A DNA stretch of 64,000 nucleotides from CAYYYG01 sp964490875 (GTDB lineage: Bacteria; Patescibacteriota; Microgenomatia; UBA1406; GWC2-37-13): assembly GCA_964490875.1 (NCBI GenBank), contig CAZBEF010000003.1, positions 1 through 64,000 of the forward strand, given 5' to 3'. A program made the position numbers and the translations under genes. This document shows, in pieces, positions 24,091-32,159 of this stretch. Numbering within the stretch: the first letter of the stretch is position 1; each line of letters starts with the position of its first letter. A model generated the notes under the pieces. The model saw only the letters and a list, made by a program, of their open reading frames with translations. It did no database searches and was not told the origin of the DNA.

Positions 24091-25470
24091 CTAATACGAC
24101 CGTAACGGCTGCATGTTTGGGAAAACCGAAATTCGTTCTGCCCTTCGATGTGCATTCACATGCAGTGTTTTTTCCCAGCCGATATTGCCGAAAAGCATTC
24201 TTAAAATTGCCCGGAACGCACTCACGCTTAACATGAGCTGATACGGATAAAAGGTAAGAAATAATTTAACGGGCATCCACCATGGGTAGGCGAATCCATA
24301 ATTTTTTGTGAATTCATACAGCCCGACAGTCTGCACGACAAGCTGAATGAACAGAATAAATATGGGAAAAATACTCAGAATGGTTACAAACACGGGCAGC
24401 TTCATGGTAAATGCCATGTAAATTGAAACCGGGACAAGGAGAAAAAGTACAGACTGCAGTTCCGGAAGAAGGAGCATGTATCCGGCCAGAAATTTCTGGG
24501 AAAGTTTGGGGAATTTTTTCCAGTCGCCTTTGTTTAGGATTTGTATAAAGCCCTGATTCCACCGTGTCCGTTGTTTTATAAATCCGGCAAGGTCGGGCGG
24601 AGTTTCTTCGCGGGTTACGTGTTGTTCATTGTAAATTATCCGAATCCGCGCGCCGGCTGTGCTTAACCGAATTCCGATGTCTGCATCTTCTGTAAGTGAT
24701 TCTTCGTCCCAGCCGCCGATTTTTTTCAGCAGTTCTTTTTTAAAAAATACAGTATTGCCGCCAAGCGGAACAGTACCAACTTTGGCGAAAAAGTGAAGCG
24801 TGGATTTAAACCAGAAAAAATATTCAAGAACATTTAAGGTTGAAAACCATGAAGATCGATAATTCATCAGTTGTACTCCCGACTGCACGACGTCGGCATT
24901 TTCTGTTGTGAAAACAGAGTTCACAATGTTGTAAATTTCACGGTGCGGCTGGTCTTCGGCATCGAAAATAACAACATGAGAATACTGTGCTTCACGCAGA
25001 CCAATATTTAAAGCATGAGGCTTGTTGATAGGCTCATCATGAAATATAACCAGCCGAATTGTTTTGTCGTTTATAGTGTTAATCGCGGTTTCTGCCGCAT
25101 GTATCGTTTCTCCATCATCGGCCCGGCAGACAACAAGAATTTCTGTTAGTTCCTTCGGATAATCGATCGCAGAAACGGCTCGTATAGTGTCGCCGATAAC
25201 CATACTTTCATGACGGGCCGGAATTATTGCCGTGAAAGATTGAGAAGGCGGCACAATCGGCGGTATAGTATTGGATATTATCTGAGCGTCTTCCCAACTA
25301 TAGAGCATCCAGTACAAACTAAAAGAAGCCTGAAAGATCATAACAATTGAAACAATGGAAAGAAATGCCGCTGCAGGAACTGTTGAAAAGGGCATTCCAA
25401 AAGTAATTAATCCAACGCAGATAATGCCGAAAATAATACCGGTTACAAGCGAATAGACATCAATTTTCAT
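24091..25470 (-). CDS. Cellulose-synthase-like family 2 glycosyltransferase
   Basis: A 459-residue membrane GT2. Two N-terminal helices precede the GT-A domain: PARHE (about residues 84-88), FDAEDQP at about 169-175 (the metal-binding DxD position), GGNTVFF, TEDADIGIR (about 260-268, the TED catalytic base) and QRTRWNQG (300-307, the QxxRW motif of processive synthases). Three C-terminal helices follow. It probably makes a beta-linked polysaccharide; BcsA or mannan/hyaluronan-like synthases are the nearest known types. No PilZ domain is present. It lies next to the GT39-GH8 fusion on the same strand, as cellulose synthase genes lie next to GH8 genes elsewhere. Confidence 0.85.
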   Translation of the reverse strand: MKIDVYSLVTGIIFGIICVGLITFGMPFSTVPAAAFLSIVSIVMIFQASFSLYWMLYSWEDAQIISNTIPPIVPPSQSFTAIIPARHESMVIGDTIRAVSAIDYPKELTEILVVCRADDGETIHAAETAINTINDKTIRLVIFHDEPINKPHALNIGLREAQYSHVVIFDAEDQPHREIYNIVNSVFTTENADVVQSGVQLMNYRSSWFSTLNVLEYFFWFKSTLHFFAKVGTVPLGGNTVFFKKELLKKIGGWDEESLTEDADIGIRLSTAGARIRIIYNEQHVTREETPPDLAGFIKQRTRWNQGFIQILNKGDWKKFPKLSQKFLAGYMLLLPELQSVLFLLVPVSIYMAFTMKLPVFVTILSIFPIFILFIQLVVQTVGLYEFTKNYGFAYPWWMPVKLFLTFYPYQLMLSVSAFRAILRMLFGNIGWEKTLHVNAHRRAERISVFPNMQPLRSY

Positions 25471-25476
25471 CTATTT

Positions 25477-25482
25477 ATAATA
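25477..25482 (-). promoter_or_regulatory. -10 TATTAT for the leaderless GT2 gene
   Basis: Exactly 6 nt before the ATG at 25470 on the minus strand. Confidence 0.5.
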
Positions 25483-25554
25483 CTTCGGGAGTGCTCAGAT
25501 ATTTTTAAGGACGGGTAAGACTTTAGTAATAGAGAATATTTTCCGCCAGTGCTT

Positions 25555-25560
25555 TATAAT
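25555..25560 (+). promoter_or_regulatory. -10 TATAAT for the leaderless GH18-like gene
   Basis: Exactly 6 nt before the ATG at 25567; it excludes the in-frame ATG at 25549. Divergent from the GT2 promoter 73 nt away. Confidence 0.6.
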
Positions 25561-25566
25561 CATAGA

Positions 25567-26640
25567 ATGAATTTGAAAATAATAGTTCTTGTTGGTTTGC
25601 TTTTAGGGCTTGGAGCCGCTTTAATTTTTAACAAGCCGAAACAAACAAAACCAACACCGCAGAAAAAAGTAGTAGTTAACACATCGATTACCCCAACTCC
25701 CGTACCACTCCGGATGAAATCTATTTTTGTTCCGTACTGGGCCGATCTTTCCGAACCTGCCGATCTTGAACCATACGACCGGCTTATTTATTTTGCCGTT
25801 ACCGTCTCAAAAAAAGGTGTGGTACAGGACGATCCAGGATTTTTAAAAATGGAAGATTTTCTTAAGGCGGCCGGTACTCAAAAAAAATGGCTCGGCGTGC
25901 GTATGACAAATACCGATACCAACTTGGAAATTTTAAACTCAGTAGGCAGTTGGGAACAGATAGCTTCCGACACGGCAAGTATTGCCCAAGAAAACAAATT
26001 TGACGGCGTGGTGCTGGATTTGGAAATGGCCGCGCTTCCTTCGGACGGACTGCGCAAACGGATCGTCGAGTTTATTTCAAAAATTCATTCAGAACTGCAA
26101 TCCAAAAATCTGCCGCTGGCAATCACCATTTACGGCGATACATTTTATAGAAAACGGCCGTATGATCTGAAGGAACTCGAGAAAAATACTGAAGAAGTAA
26201 TGGTTATGGCGTATGATTTTCATAAATCGTATGGAGAATCGGGGCCGAACTTTCAATTATCGGGAAGAAACACGTACGGTTATGATTTTGGAACCATGGT
26301 CCGCGACTTTCTATTATTCATTCCGAAAGAAAAACTGACAGTCATCTTTGGAATGTACGGCTACGACTGGATTGTCGATGAAAAAAAGAGGCCTGTCAAA
26401 CCCGCAGAATCTGTCACACTTCATCAGGTCCGCAGCAAGTTTTTAAATGGATGCGAAGCTTTAAATTGTGTTATCCGCCGCGATGAAAAAGCATACGAGT
26501 CGGAGGTAAATTATATTGATGAGTTTGCCAATTATCATATCGTGTGGTTTGAAGACCAGGTTTCGGTAGATAAGAAATCGGAGCTTATGCGCATCAACGG
26601 TATTAGCAGTATAGCGTATTGGGCGTATGGGTATTTTTAG
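25567..26640 (+). CDS. Membrane-anchored GH18-like hydrolase
   Basis: A 357-residue protein with an N-terminal anchor helix (about 4-21), a Pro/Thr spacer and a TIM-barrel domain. FDGVVLDLE (residues 145-153) is the GH18 active-site strand DGxxxDxE with E153 as acid, and VMVMAYDFHKSYG and YWAYGYF near the end match the closing strands of the YaaH/SafA-type GH18 group, which act on GlcNAc-containing polymers or peptidoglycan. It probably works at the cell surface. Its stop codon abuts a heptad repeat array. Confidence 0.82.
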   Translation: MNLKIIVLVGLLLGLGAALIFNKPKQTKPTPQKKVVVNTSITPTPVPLRMKSIFVPYWADLSEPADLEPYDRLIYFAVTVSKKGVVQDDPGFLKMEDFLKAAGTQKKWLGVRMTNTDTNLEILNSVGSWEQIASDTASIAQENKFDGVVLDLEMAALPSDGLRKRIVEFISKIHSELQSKNLPLAITIYGDTFYRKRPYDLKELEKNTEEVMVMAYDFHKSYGESGPNFQLSGRNTYGYDFGTMVRDFLLFIPKEKLTVIFGMYGYDWIVDEKKRPVKPAESVTLHQVRSKFLNGCEALNCVIRRDEKAYESEVNYIDEFANYHIVWFEDQVSVDKKSELMRINGISSIAYWAYGYF

Positions 26641-26757
26641 TCCGAAGTCCGAAGTCGAAAGTCCGAAGCCAAGATCAGATTAGTCCGAAGTCCGAAGTCG
26701 AAAGTCCGAAGCCAAGATCAGATTAGTCCGAAGTCCGAAGTCGAAAGTCCGAAGTTA
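26641..26757. repeat. Direct heptad repeats (TCCGAAG), 43-bp units
   Basis: Three copies of a 43-bp unit, the last one partial (starts 26641, 26684, 26727). Each unit opens with TCCGAAGTCCGAAGTCGAAA. The inner period is 7 nt. The same heptads, inverted, close the cassette at 27120-27190. It is not a CRISPR: there are no unique spacers. Confidence 0.8.
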
Positions 26758-26766
26758 CATACTAAA

Positions 26767-27114
26767 ATGGGAATAACAAAGTTTGAAGATATATTAGCTT
26801 GGAAAAAGGCAAAAGAATTAACACTGAGTGTTTATCGGTTAATGGTATTTAACCGCGATTTTGATTTTAAGAATCAATTATGTAGTGCCTCTGTGTCAAT
26901 TATGAATAATATCGCTGAAGGTTTTGAAAGACAAACAGATAAGGAGTTTATTCATTTTTTAAACATAGCAAAAGGATCTTCGGCAGAGGTTCGTTCTATG
27001 TTGTATATAGCATTTGAATTAAAGTATATTAATCAAGAGCAGTTTACTGAGCTTTATAATTTAGCTGTGGAAATTGCAAAAATGTTGAACGGTCTAATAA
27101 AATCAATAAAGTAA
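26767..27114 (+). CDS. Four-helix-bundle protein, S23/23S rRNA intervening-sequence type
   Basis: A 115-residue protein matching the four-helix-bundle (S23, 23S rRNA IVP) family from end to end: FEDILAWKKAKELTLSVYRL, the signature SIMNNIAEGFER (about residues 45-56), FIHFLNIAKGSSAEVRSML and a last amphipathic helix. Members encoded inside rRNA genes, and free-standing members like this one, are of unknown function. It is boxed in by inverted heptad repeats, which is the main oddity. Related folds serve as accessory proteins of diversity-generating retroelements, but no reverse transcriptase is in this window. Confidence 0.88.
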   Translation: MGITKFEDILAWKKAKELTLSVYRLMVFNRDFDFKNQLCSASVSIMNNIAEGFERQTDKEFIHFLNIAKGSSAEVRSMLYIAFELKYINQEQFTELYNLAVEIAKMLNGLIKSIK

Positions 27115-27117
27115 TAT

Positions 27118-27447
27118 TTAATCTTCGGACTTGGGACTTGAGACTTTCGACTTGTTAATCTTCGGACTTGGGACTTGAGACTTCGGACTCTTAACAAATG
27201 CATTCATCTCCTTTAGTTTCCACATAAATAGAGCTCCTTTGCTTTTTGCTTTGGAATCGATTACAAACCGGTATGCTTGCTCAAGAACTGGGCGGGGGAG
27301 CGTTTTAGCGAGGCGGATGTAAAGGCTTTTGTGTTTAATGTCTCCTAATTTTTCGGCAAGATGGACTCCAAACGCCTGGAACTCGCGGGAGATGTATTTA
27401 TCTTCCATCGGGTCGAATTTTTTAAGGATGTCTTTTATGGTTTGCAT
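27118..27447 (-). CDS. Hypothetical protein with repeat-derived C-terminal tail
   Basis: A 109-residue protein. The first 83 residues form a helical domain (MQTIKDILKKFDPMED..., then YIRLAKTLPRPVLEQAYRF, AKSKGALFMWKLKEM) of unknown function. The last 25 residues, VKSPKSQVPSPKINKSKVSSPKSED, are simply the translation of the heptad repeats. This suggests the original stop was lost when the cassette landed there. The promoter region is covered by an element A copy. Confidence 0.6.
   Translation of the reverse strand: MQTIKDILKKFDPMEDKYISREFQAFGVHLAEKLGDIKHKSLYIRLAKTLPRPVLEQAYRFVIDSKAKSKGALFMWKLKEMNAFVKSPKSQVPSPKINKSKVSSPKSED
27120..27190. repeat. Inverted heptad repeat array
   Basis: Two copies of a unit opening CTTCGGACTTGGGACTTGAG, the inverse of the left array. 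It also encodes the end of the preceding minus-strand gene. Confidence 0.75.
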
Positions 27448-27454
27448 ATTTTTT

Positions 27455-27589
27455 CGTCATTGCGATCCCGCGTATGACGCGGGAGAAGCAATCCCGTTAC
27501 CAATAAACCAAAGGTTGTAATGTTATGAGTGCTACAGCCATGGTCTCTATTAATGGGATTGCTTCGTCACTTCGTTCCTCGCAATGACG
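27455..27589. repeat. Element A copy 2
   Basis: Opens CGTCATTGCGATCCCG and closes TTCCTCGCAATGACG; core AAGGTTGTAATGTTATGAGTG as in the other full copies. It sits between the tail-bearing gene and the response regulator and contains the promoter position of the former. Confidence 0.8.
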
Positions 27590-27598
27590 TTTATATTA

Positions 27599-27961
27599 TT
27601 ATACCTGTAAATGTTTATGAATTTTTTGAAGAAGTGTTTGAATGCCAAATGGTTTCTCGATAAAGTCTACCGCACCTGCTTTTGTCGCAAGTTCTTTTGT
27701 TGTTGAACTTCCGGATACCAGTATAAGCGGCACATCTTTAGTATCTTTATTGGACTTTAGTTCTTTGGCAATACTTACTCCATTCTCACCTTCCAGAAGA
27801 TAGTCTAGGAGAATCAGATCGGGTTTGTCTTTTTTCAGTTTGTCTTTCAGCAGTTTGCCTTCGGTAACGCTGACCACGTTATAACCTTGTTCGTCAAGAA
27901 TCGAATGAATACCGTCAAGTATTATTTGATCATCATCAATAACAAATATAGTTTTTTTCAT
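27599..27961 (-). CDS. CheY-like response regulator receiver
   Basis: A 120-residue single receiver domain. The acidic pocket D9-D10-D11 (VIDDD), phospho-acceptor D53 (LILLDYLL), Ser83 (LVSGS) and K103 (EKPF) are all in place, so it should be phosphorylatable. There is no output domain. The partner kinase is not in the window. The start at 27961 (MKKTIFVI) is chosen from domain position and a TATACA 6 nt upstream; the longer ORF upstream is hydrophobic by chance. Confidence 0.9.
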   Translation of the reverse strand: MKKTIFVIDDDQIILDGIHSILDEQGYNVVSVTEGKLLKDKLKKDKPDLILLDYLLEGENGVSIAKELKSNKDTKDVPLILVSGSSTTKELATKAGAVDFIEKPFGIQTLLQKIHKHLQV

Positions 27962-27967
27962 ATAAGC

Positions 27968-27973
27968 TGTATA
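27968..27973 (-). promoter_or_regulatory. -10-like TATACA for the response regulator
   Basis: Exactly 6 nt before the ATG at 27961; the hexamer is weaker than at the other sites. Confidence 0.4.
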
Positions 27974-28065
27974 AAGATAGTAAAAAAAATAAAAATATTT
28001 AGCAAGAAGATAATTGTCTGAATATCTTAACCTGAAAAGCACTAAATGTCAACTTATACCAGGTT

Positions 28066-29127
28066 TTAAGTTCGTATTTGTGAATATGCTGTTTCGTATC
28101 CGACAACCATTTTGTCAATTGTGAACAGTGCTTCGATTCGGGCACGACATTTTCTTCGGTCTATTTTTTGAATATCTTTTATTTTTTCAGCCATCTGGTC
28201 TACTGATTCAACAAGATATCCATTTTCGCCATCGACAATTATCTCGGGCGCAGCGCCATTTCGGAATGAAATTACCGGTGTGCCTGCCGCCAGCGATTCA
28301 GCCATAACAAGTCCGAAAGGTTCATTCCATTTAATAGGGTTTAAGAATCCGATCGCTTCACCGTAAATTTTATCTTTTTCTGCGTCGCCGATTTCTCCAA
28401 TATAAACAATCTGCTTGCCGTCGATAAGCGGTTTTACTTCATCCGTATAATATCGATAGTCCTCATTTTCTAGTGTGTCTATCGCACCGGCGATATGCAG
28501 CGTGACACCGGCTCTTTTTGCAGCTAAAATTGCTTCTTTAACGCCTTTATCGGGATTGAATTTTCCAACCCACAACCAGTAATCTTTTGGATTCTCATGA
28601 AGTGTATAGAGTTGTGTATCTACGCAGTTATAAACGGTGGCAATCCAATTTAAGTTTTCACCTTTCAGCCGCTGGGCATTGGAAATAGATGTATAGTTTA
28701 GGTCTTTATATTTCTGTAATACCAGATGTCGATCCTGCTGATTATGCAGCAGCGGATACACAAAATGCGGCGTGAATAACACTTTATTTTTATATCGTAC
28801 ACTTAGCGGAAGAGCCAAATAATCGCTCACCTGATTTAAGTGAATATGAATAATGTCATAATCCTCGGCATGATCGAAAACCTCGGTCAAATGAAGCAGG
28901 GGATATGTCATATTTGTCCAGGGAATTCCATCGCGGTATAGCGGCCTCGGATATACAGAAACCAGTTTGGCCGATGTTTTTGAAGTTCCACACGCATACA
29001 AGGTAACGTCATGACCTTTTTTAACGAGACCTTCTGTTAAATAATGTACGATCCGCTCCGTTCCGCCATATTTTTCCGGAGGAATATTTTCCCATAATGG
29101 ACCAACTTGTGCGATTCGAAGAGGCAT
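28066..29127 (-). CDS. GT4 family glycosyltransferase
   Basis: A 353-residue GT-B enzyme of the GT4 type. The N-terminal domain starts LRIAQVGPLW with a YGGTERIVHYL loop (donor/acceptor site), and the C-terminal domain has WLWVGKFNPDKGV, a GxxD-like AGAIDT, and the nucleotide-sugar E-x7-E motif EPFGLVMAESLAAGTPVI. It is a retaining transferase for a polysaccharide, glycolipid or glycogen-type acceptor. A TACAAT lies 5 nt before the ATG, divergent from the HAD-like gene. Confidence 0.87.
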   Translation of the reverse strand: MPLRIAQVGPLWENIPPEKYGGTERIVHYLTEGLVKKGHDVTLYACGTSKTSAKLVSVYPRPLYRDGIPWTNMTYPLLHLTEVFDHAEDYDIIHIHLNQVSDYLALPLSVRYKNKVLFTPHFVYPLLHNQQDRHLVLQKYKDLNYTSISNAQRLKGENLNWIATVYNCVDTQLYTLHENPKDYWLWVGKFNPDKGVKEAILAAKRAGVTLHIAGAIDTLENEDYRYYTDEVKPLIDGKQIVYIGEIGDAEKDKIYGEAIGFLNPIKWNEPFGLVMAESLAAGTPVISFRNGAAPEIIVDGENGYLVESVDQMAEKIKDIQKIDRRKCRARIEALFTIDKMVVGYETAYSQIRT

Positions 29128-29132
29128 GATTA

Positions 29133-29138
29133 ATTGTA
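29133..29138 (-). promoter_or_regulatory. -10 TACAAT for the GT4 gene
   Basis: 5 nt before the ATG at 29127 on the minus strand. Confidence 0.5.
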
Positions 29139-29170
29139 CTTTTATCCTTCAAAGAATGCAATAAATTGTA

Positions 29171-29176
29171 TAGAAT
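29171..29176 (+). promoter_or_regulatory. -10 TAGAAT for the leaderless gene at 29183
   Basis: Exactly 6 nt before the ATG; divergent from the GT4 promoter 33 nt away. Confidence 0.55.
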
Positions 29177-29182
29177 CTATAT

Positions 29183-30442
29183 ATGAATGGAATGTCAGAA
29201 CCGAAGTTGGATGCCTTTCAGCAAAGCGCATACCTTGCCTTTCTTCAGGAGGCAAAGACCAAGCATAAACCAATCCGTATAGCTTTTCTCGAACCCAGCG
29301 GAGGAGATGAATTTAAAACGGTACTGCAAAAACTGAAAAATGATGGATATGCGGTTTTTTTAATTAACTCAGAAGAAAATCATTCGTTTTATACCGCTGA
29401 AGGCAGGGTAGAAACCGATTCACTCTGCGCATATCTTCGTCAGGTACAGGGAGAAGATCTGCCGATCGCTGAGTATGCAGAAGTTATGAAGCAAGCAGCA
29501 GGTACATGGCGGGCTGCAATGATAGCGATGATTGAGCGGTTAGGCAAGAAAGAATTCGTTTCCGGTTTGGAAGAAATAGAAGCAAATGAAGAAAGTAAAC
29601 AGAGCAGCAGCCAGCCAGATTTCCGGTTTGTATTACATTTCAATAAAAACACGATGGGCGACGATGAAAACTATGCGAAAGCGCAGCGGGAGTGTGCCGA
29701 ACAGATTCGTGAATTCAAAATGAAATGCACGGCAGCATATGCATTAAAGTTCAGAAAAGAACAAGGAATACATTCCGATATTCCCCCAGAAGATGTCCAA
29801 AGACTTACTAATTCAGGCGAAGAATTTCTACAGGCAGTTATGGATCTACGAATCGGACACGATAGTAATCTCGAAAAAGGAGAACTTTATGTCAATCTCA
29901 CGCCAAATCGCAGTGCAAAAGATTTATTTATATCACTTGTGCTGAATGAAACATGCAAACGGCTTGGCGTCGGCCGGAAAGGTTTGAATCATATTCTTGT
30001 GATAGCTGATAGTTCTGCCGATCTCAAAGCGGGAGTACATACCATTGCGGCTCTTGCCGATCCCGGCGATCCGGTACATTCTGTGCCTGCGGCAACATTT
30101 TTCATCCCAAAAAAATCACCAATCAATAAAGTCTTGCAAAAGCTTCAAAATGGTGTAGATGGTGTTAATGATGAACCAGAAGAATCAGATATTGATGAAG
30201 AAATATCTACACTACCTATTAGTAAAACTAAAAGTGCTGGCCAATATAAATACAATCCAACACGAGATATTCATGATTTGAATAAACTTCGGGAGAAAAT
30301 ACAAAAAGAAAAACAAATGGCAGATGTTACATTACAACAATCTCAAATAGAAATTATTGCAGCGAAGGAAGCTTATCCTACTGCGCAAACTCCTGTTGAA
30401 TCTGTACTTATGTATTTGAACGAAAAATATCAGAGTAATTAA
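29183..30442 (+). CDS. Hypothetical protein, possibly a divergent HAD-like protein
   Basis: A 419-residue cytoplasmic protein in an apparent operon with trehalase (33 nt gap). It is not recognised with confidence. The N-terminal strand-loop IRIAFLEPSGGDEF and the later NHILVIADSSADLKAG have the rhythm of HAD-phosphatase motifs I and IV, and SAKDLFISLVLNETCKRLGV resembles the region before motif IV in trehalose- or sucrose-phosphatases. The nucleophile Asp of motif I (DxDGT) is not there, so catalysis as a normal HAD enzyme is doubtful. Since OtsA and trehalase are nearby and no OtsB is seen, a role linked to trehalose-6-phosphate is a tempting but unproven guess. The last 100 residues are charged. 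Confidence 0.45.
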   Translation: MNGMSEPKLDAFQQSAYLAFLQEAKTKHKPIRIAFLEPSGGDEFKTVLQKLKNDGYAVFLINSEENHSFYTAEGRVETDSLCAYLRQVQGEDLPIAEYAEVMKQAAGTWRAAMIAMIERLGKKEFVSGLEEIEANEESKQSSSQPDFRFVLHFNKNTMGDDENYAKAQRECAEQIREFKMKCTAAYALKFRKEQGIHSDIPPEDVQRLTNSGEEFLQAVMDLRIGHDSNLEKGELYVNLTPNRSAKDLFISLVLNETCKRLGVGRKGLNHILVIADSSADLKAGVHTIAALADPGDPVHSVPAATFFIPKKSPINKVLQKLQNGVDGVNDEPEESDIDEEISTLPISKTKSAGQYKYNPTRDIHDLNKLREKIQKEKQMADVTLQQSQIEIIAAKEAYPTAQTPVESVLMYLNEKYQSN

Positions 30443-30475
30443 AATATCTTTGGTATAGAGTACAATATAATAATT

Positions 30476-31912
30476 ATGAATCTTCAGGATTTTCGAAAGC
30501 GGCTGGGTTTGAACGGCACTAAAGTTGCGCAGCCGTATTCTGTTCCGGATTCTTTACTGTTTTTAGGCAGCACCCACGATGAGCGGGTGAACAATCTTAT
30601 CCTCAAAATTCTTCCTTCAACCGCCGCGCAGCATTATTCTTCCTTAAAAAAACCAATGTTTGATTATATTATTTCGTTCTGGGAAAAAGCTATTATGCAG
30701 CTTCCGGAACATCAGGAAGAATACCGTGGTACAAATCTTGCGAAACGTCCCTTTCTGGCGCCGGGGATTCCAACCATGGATTCTACATTCACGTTTATTG
30801 AACAGTACCGCTGGGACACCTATTTTCATAACCGCGGATTTGTACAAGTCGGCGGAGTAGAAATGGCGATAAATCAGCTGATGAACTTTGTTGATGTGTA
30901 CTCTGAATTTAAACGAATTCCGAATGCCTTGGTTACATCCTATCTTTCTCATTGCGAACCGCCGCTGGAATCATTTGCTGTATTTGATCTTATCGACGCC
31001 GGCGTAAAAGATGAACGGATTCATACCATTATGGACATGATTGAGGAAGAATTATTCACCGAATGGCTGGACAACGGCCGCGGCAAACGCTACGAGCGCC
31101 AGACGGATGAAATGGTTGCTCAGTACGGTCTTCTCACAAGATATACTAATATGCATTTCCATGCTTTGCTGGCAGGCTGTGAAGATGGAAAAGATCATAA
31201 CTGGGTGACAGTAAAATACGGCGCCAATTATCTGCCTGTCCAGTTGAATGCATTAGTCTATGGAATCATCGACCGGCTCGAACAATATTACCAGCATGCA
31301 GATTTAGGAAATGATCCAAACAAAGCATCGGTCTATTCAGAAATAAAAAAACAGTTTGCCGCCGATTTTCAGAAAGTTTTCTGGGTGAATGAAGGACAGT
31401 GGCAGGGATTCCGAAATTATTCAACATTAAAAGGACAGTCCGGACCGATTTTGTACGGTGATCTTTCTGCCGAAATATTTCCGTTATTTGTGAAAATCGC
31501 CACTCCGGAACAAGCTGCGATTACCAAACAGAATTTGGAAAAATTTTATCTCGGTGATTATGGATTAAGCGCAACCAGTTTGGAGCTTCGCAAAGGCGGC
31601 ACCCTGGAACATGCACCAGAGGGGGAGTGGGAGTTTCAGTGGGAATATCCAAACTGCTGGGCGCCGCTTATGTTGGTTGCTGTCCAAGGTTTAAAGAATT
31701 ATGGTTATACAGAGTTTGCTAAGGATTTGGAAAAACGGTGGGTGGAACATGTAGAACACCGGTTTGAGAAAACGGGCGTTTTTGCTGAAAAGTATGTGTA
31801 TACTTCAAGTCTTCATGTGTCGGAGGGTTTCTACGGTAATGTGAAGGGCTTCGGCTGGACAATTTCTACATATTTGGAATTTTTGAAGGATATAGCGAAT
31901 AAAAGCGAATGA
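30476..31912 (+). CDS. treA: Alpha,alpha-trehalase (GH37)
   Basis: A 478-residue GH37 enzyme that splits trehalose into two glucose units. FIEQYRWDTYFHNRGF (about residues 101-116) matches trehalase signature 1 and EFQWEYPNCWAPLMLV (about 390) signature 2; the (alpha/alpha)6 toroid helices lie between them. No signal peptide, so it is the cytoplasmic form. Together with OtsA encoded convergently downstream it forms a synthesis and breakdown pair. A TATAAT and a TACAAT are both within 9 nt of the ATG. Confidence 0.9.
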   Translation: MNLQDFRKRLGLNGTKVAQPYSVPDSLLFLGSTHDERVNNLILKILPSTAAQHYSSLKKPMFDYIISFWEKAIMQLPEHQEEYRGTNLAKRPFLAPGIPTMDSTFTFIEQYRWDTYFHNRGFVQVGGVEMAINQLMNFVDVYSEFKRIPNALVTSYLSHCEPPLESFAVFDLIDAGVKDERIHTIMDMIEEELFTEWLDNGRGKRYERQTDEMVAQYGLLTRYTNMHFHALLAGCEDGKDHNWVTVKYGANYLPVQLNALVYGIIDRLEQYYQHADLGNDPNKASVYSEIKKQFAADFQKVFWVNEGQWQGFRNYSTLKGQSGPILYGDLSAEIFPLFVKIATPEQAAITKQNLEKFYLGDYGLSATSLELRKGGTLEHAPEGEWEFQWEYPNCWAPLMLVAVQGLKNYGYTEFAKDLEKRWVEHVEHRFEKTGVFAEKYVYTSSLHVSEGFYGNVKGFGWTISTYLEFLKDIANKSE

Positions 31913-31940
31913 AAGCGAATTTAATTTCGTTCCTATATAT

Positions 31941-32150
31941 TAGGATGCTATCGCTTCGGGCACTCATCGCTCCAGCATGACATGGTGTCATCCTGGAGGG
32001 AGCGAGCGTATGCGAACGACCGATAGCCTGCCTGCGGCAGGCAGGGATCTATAGTTCCAAAGATGCTATCGCTCACTTCGTTCGCTCCAGCATGACAATA
32101 TTCTAGATTGCTTCGTTGCTCAGTCACTCTCGCGCCTCGCAATGACGTAG
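31941..32150. repeat. Repeat cluster: element B and element A fragments
   Basis: 31944-32045 is an element B palindrome, GATGCTATCGCTTCGGGCAC...CAGCATGACA with TGTCATCCTGGAGGGAGCG as the other arm, followed by CCTGCCTGCGGCAGGCAGG. 32060-32098 is a second B half and 32106-32147 is the end of element A. It fills the gap between the ends of trehalase and otsA, where it may serve as a two-way terminator. Confidence 0.7.
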
Positions 32151-32159
32151 AGAGGCAAT

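Larger units (their letters stand above)
26641..27190. mobile_element. Possible mobile cassette: four-helix-bundle gene between inverted heptad arrays
   Basis: TCCGAAG arrays on the left and their inverse (CTTCGGA) on the right flank only one gene, the S23-type four-helix-bundle protein. The right array reaches into the 3' end of the next gene, as if inserted there. No transposase is present, so any mobility would need help from elsewhere. Confidence 0.35.

Noticed and set aside
26641..26757. CRISPR-like direct repeats
   Set aside because: The 43-bp units are adjacent, with no unique spacers, and consist of 7-nt subunits; no cas gene is near.
26767..27114. Diversity-generating retroelement, because the four-helix-bundle protein resembles the Avd accessory protein
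   Set aside because: No reverse transcriptase, template repeat or variable repeat is seen in the window.
31948..32142. 64-aa minus-strand ORF
   Set aside because: Repeat-derived, overlapping elements B and A.
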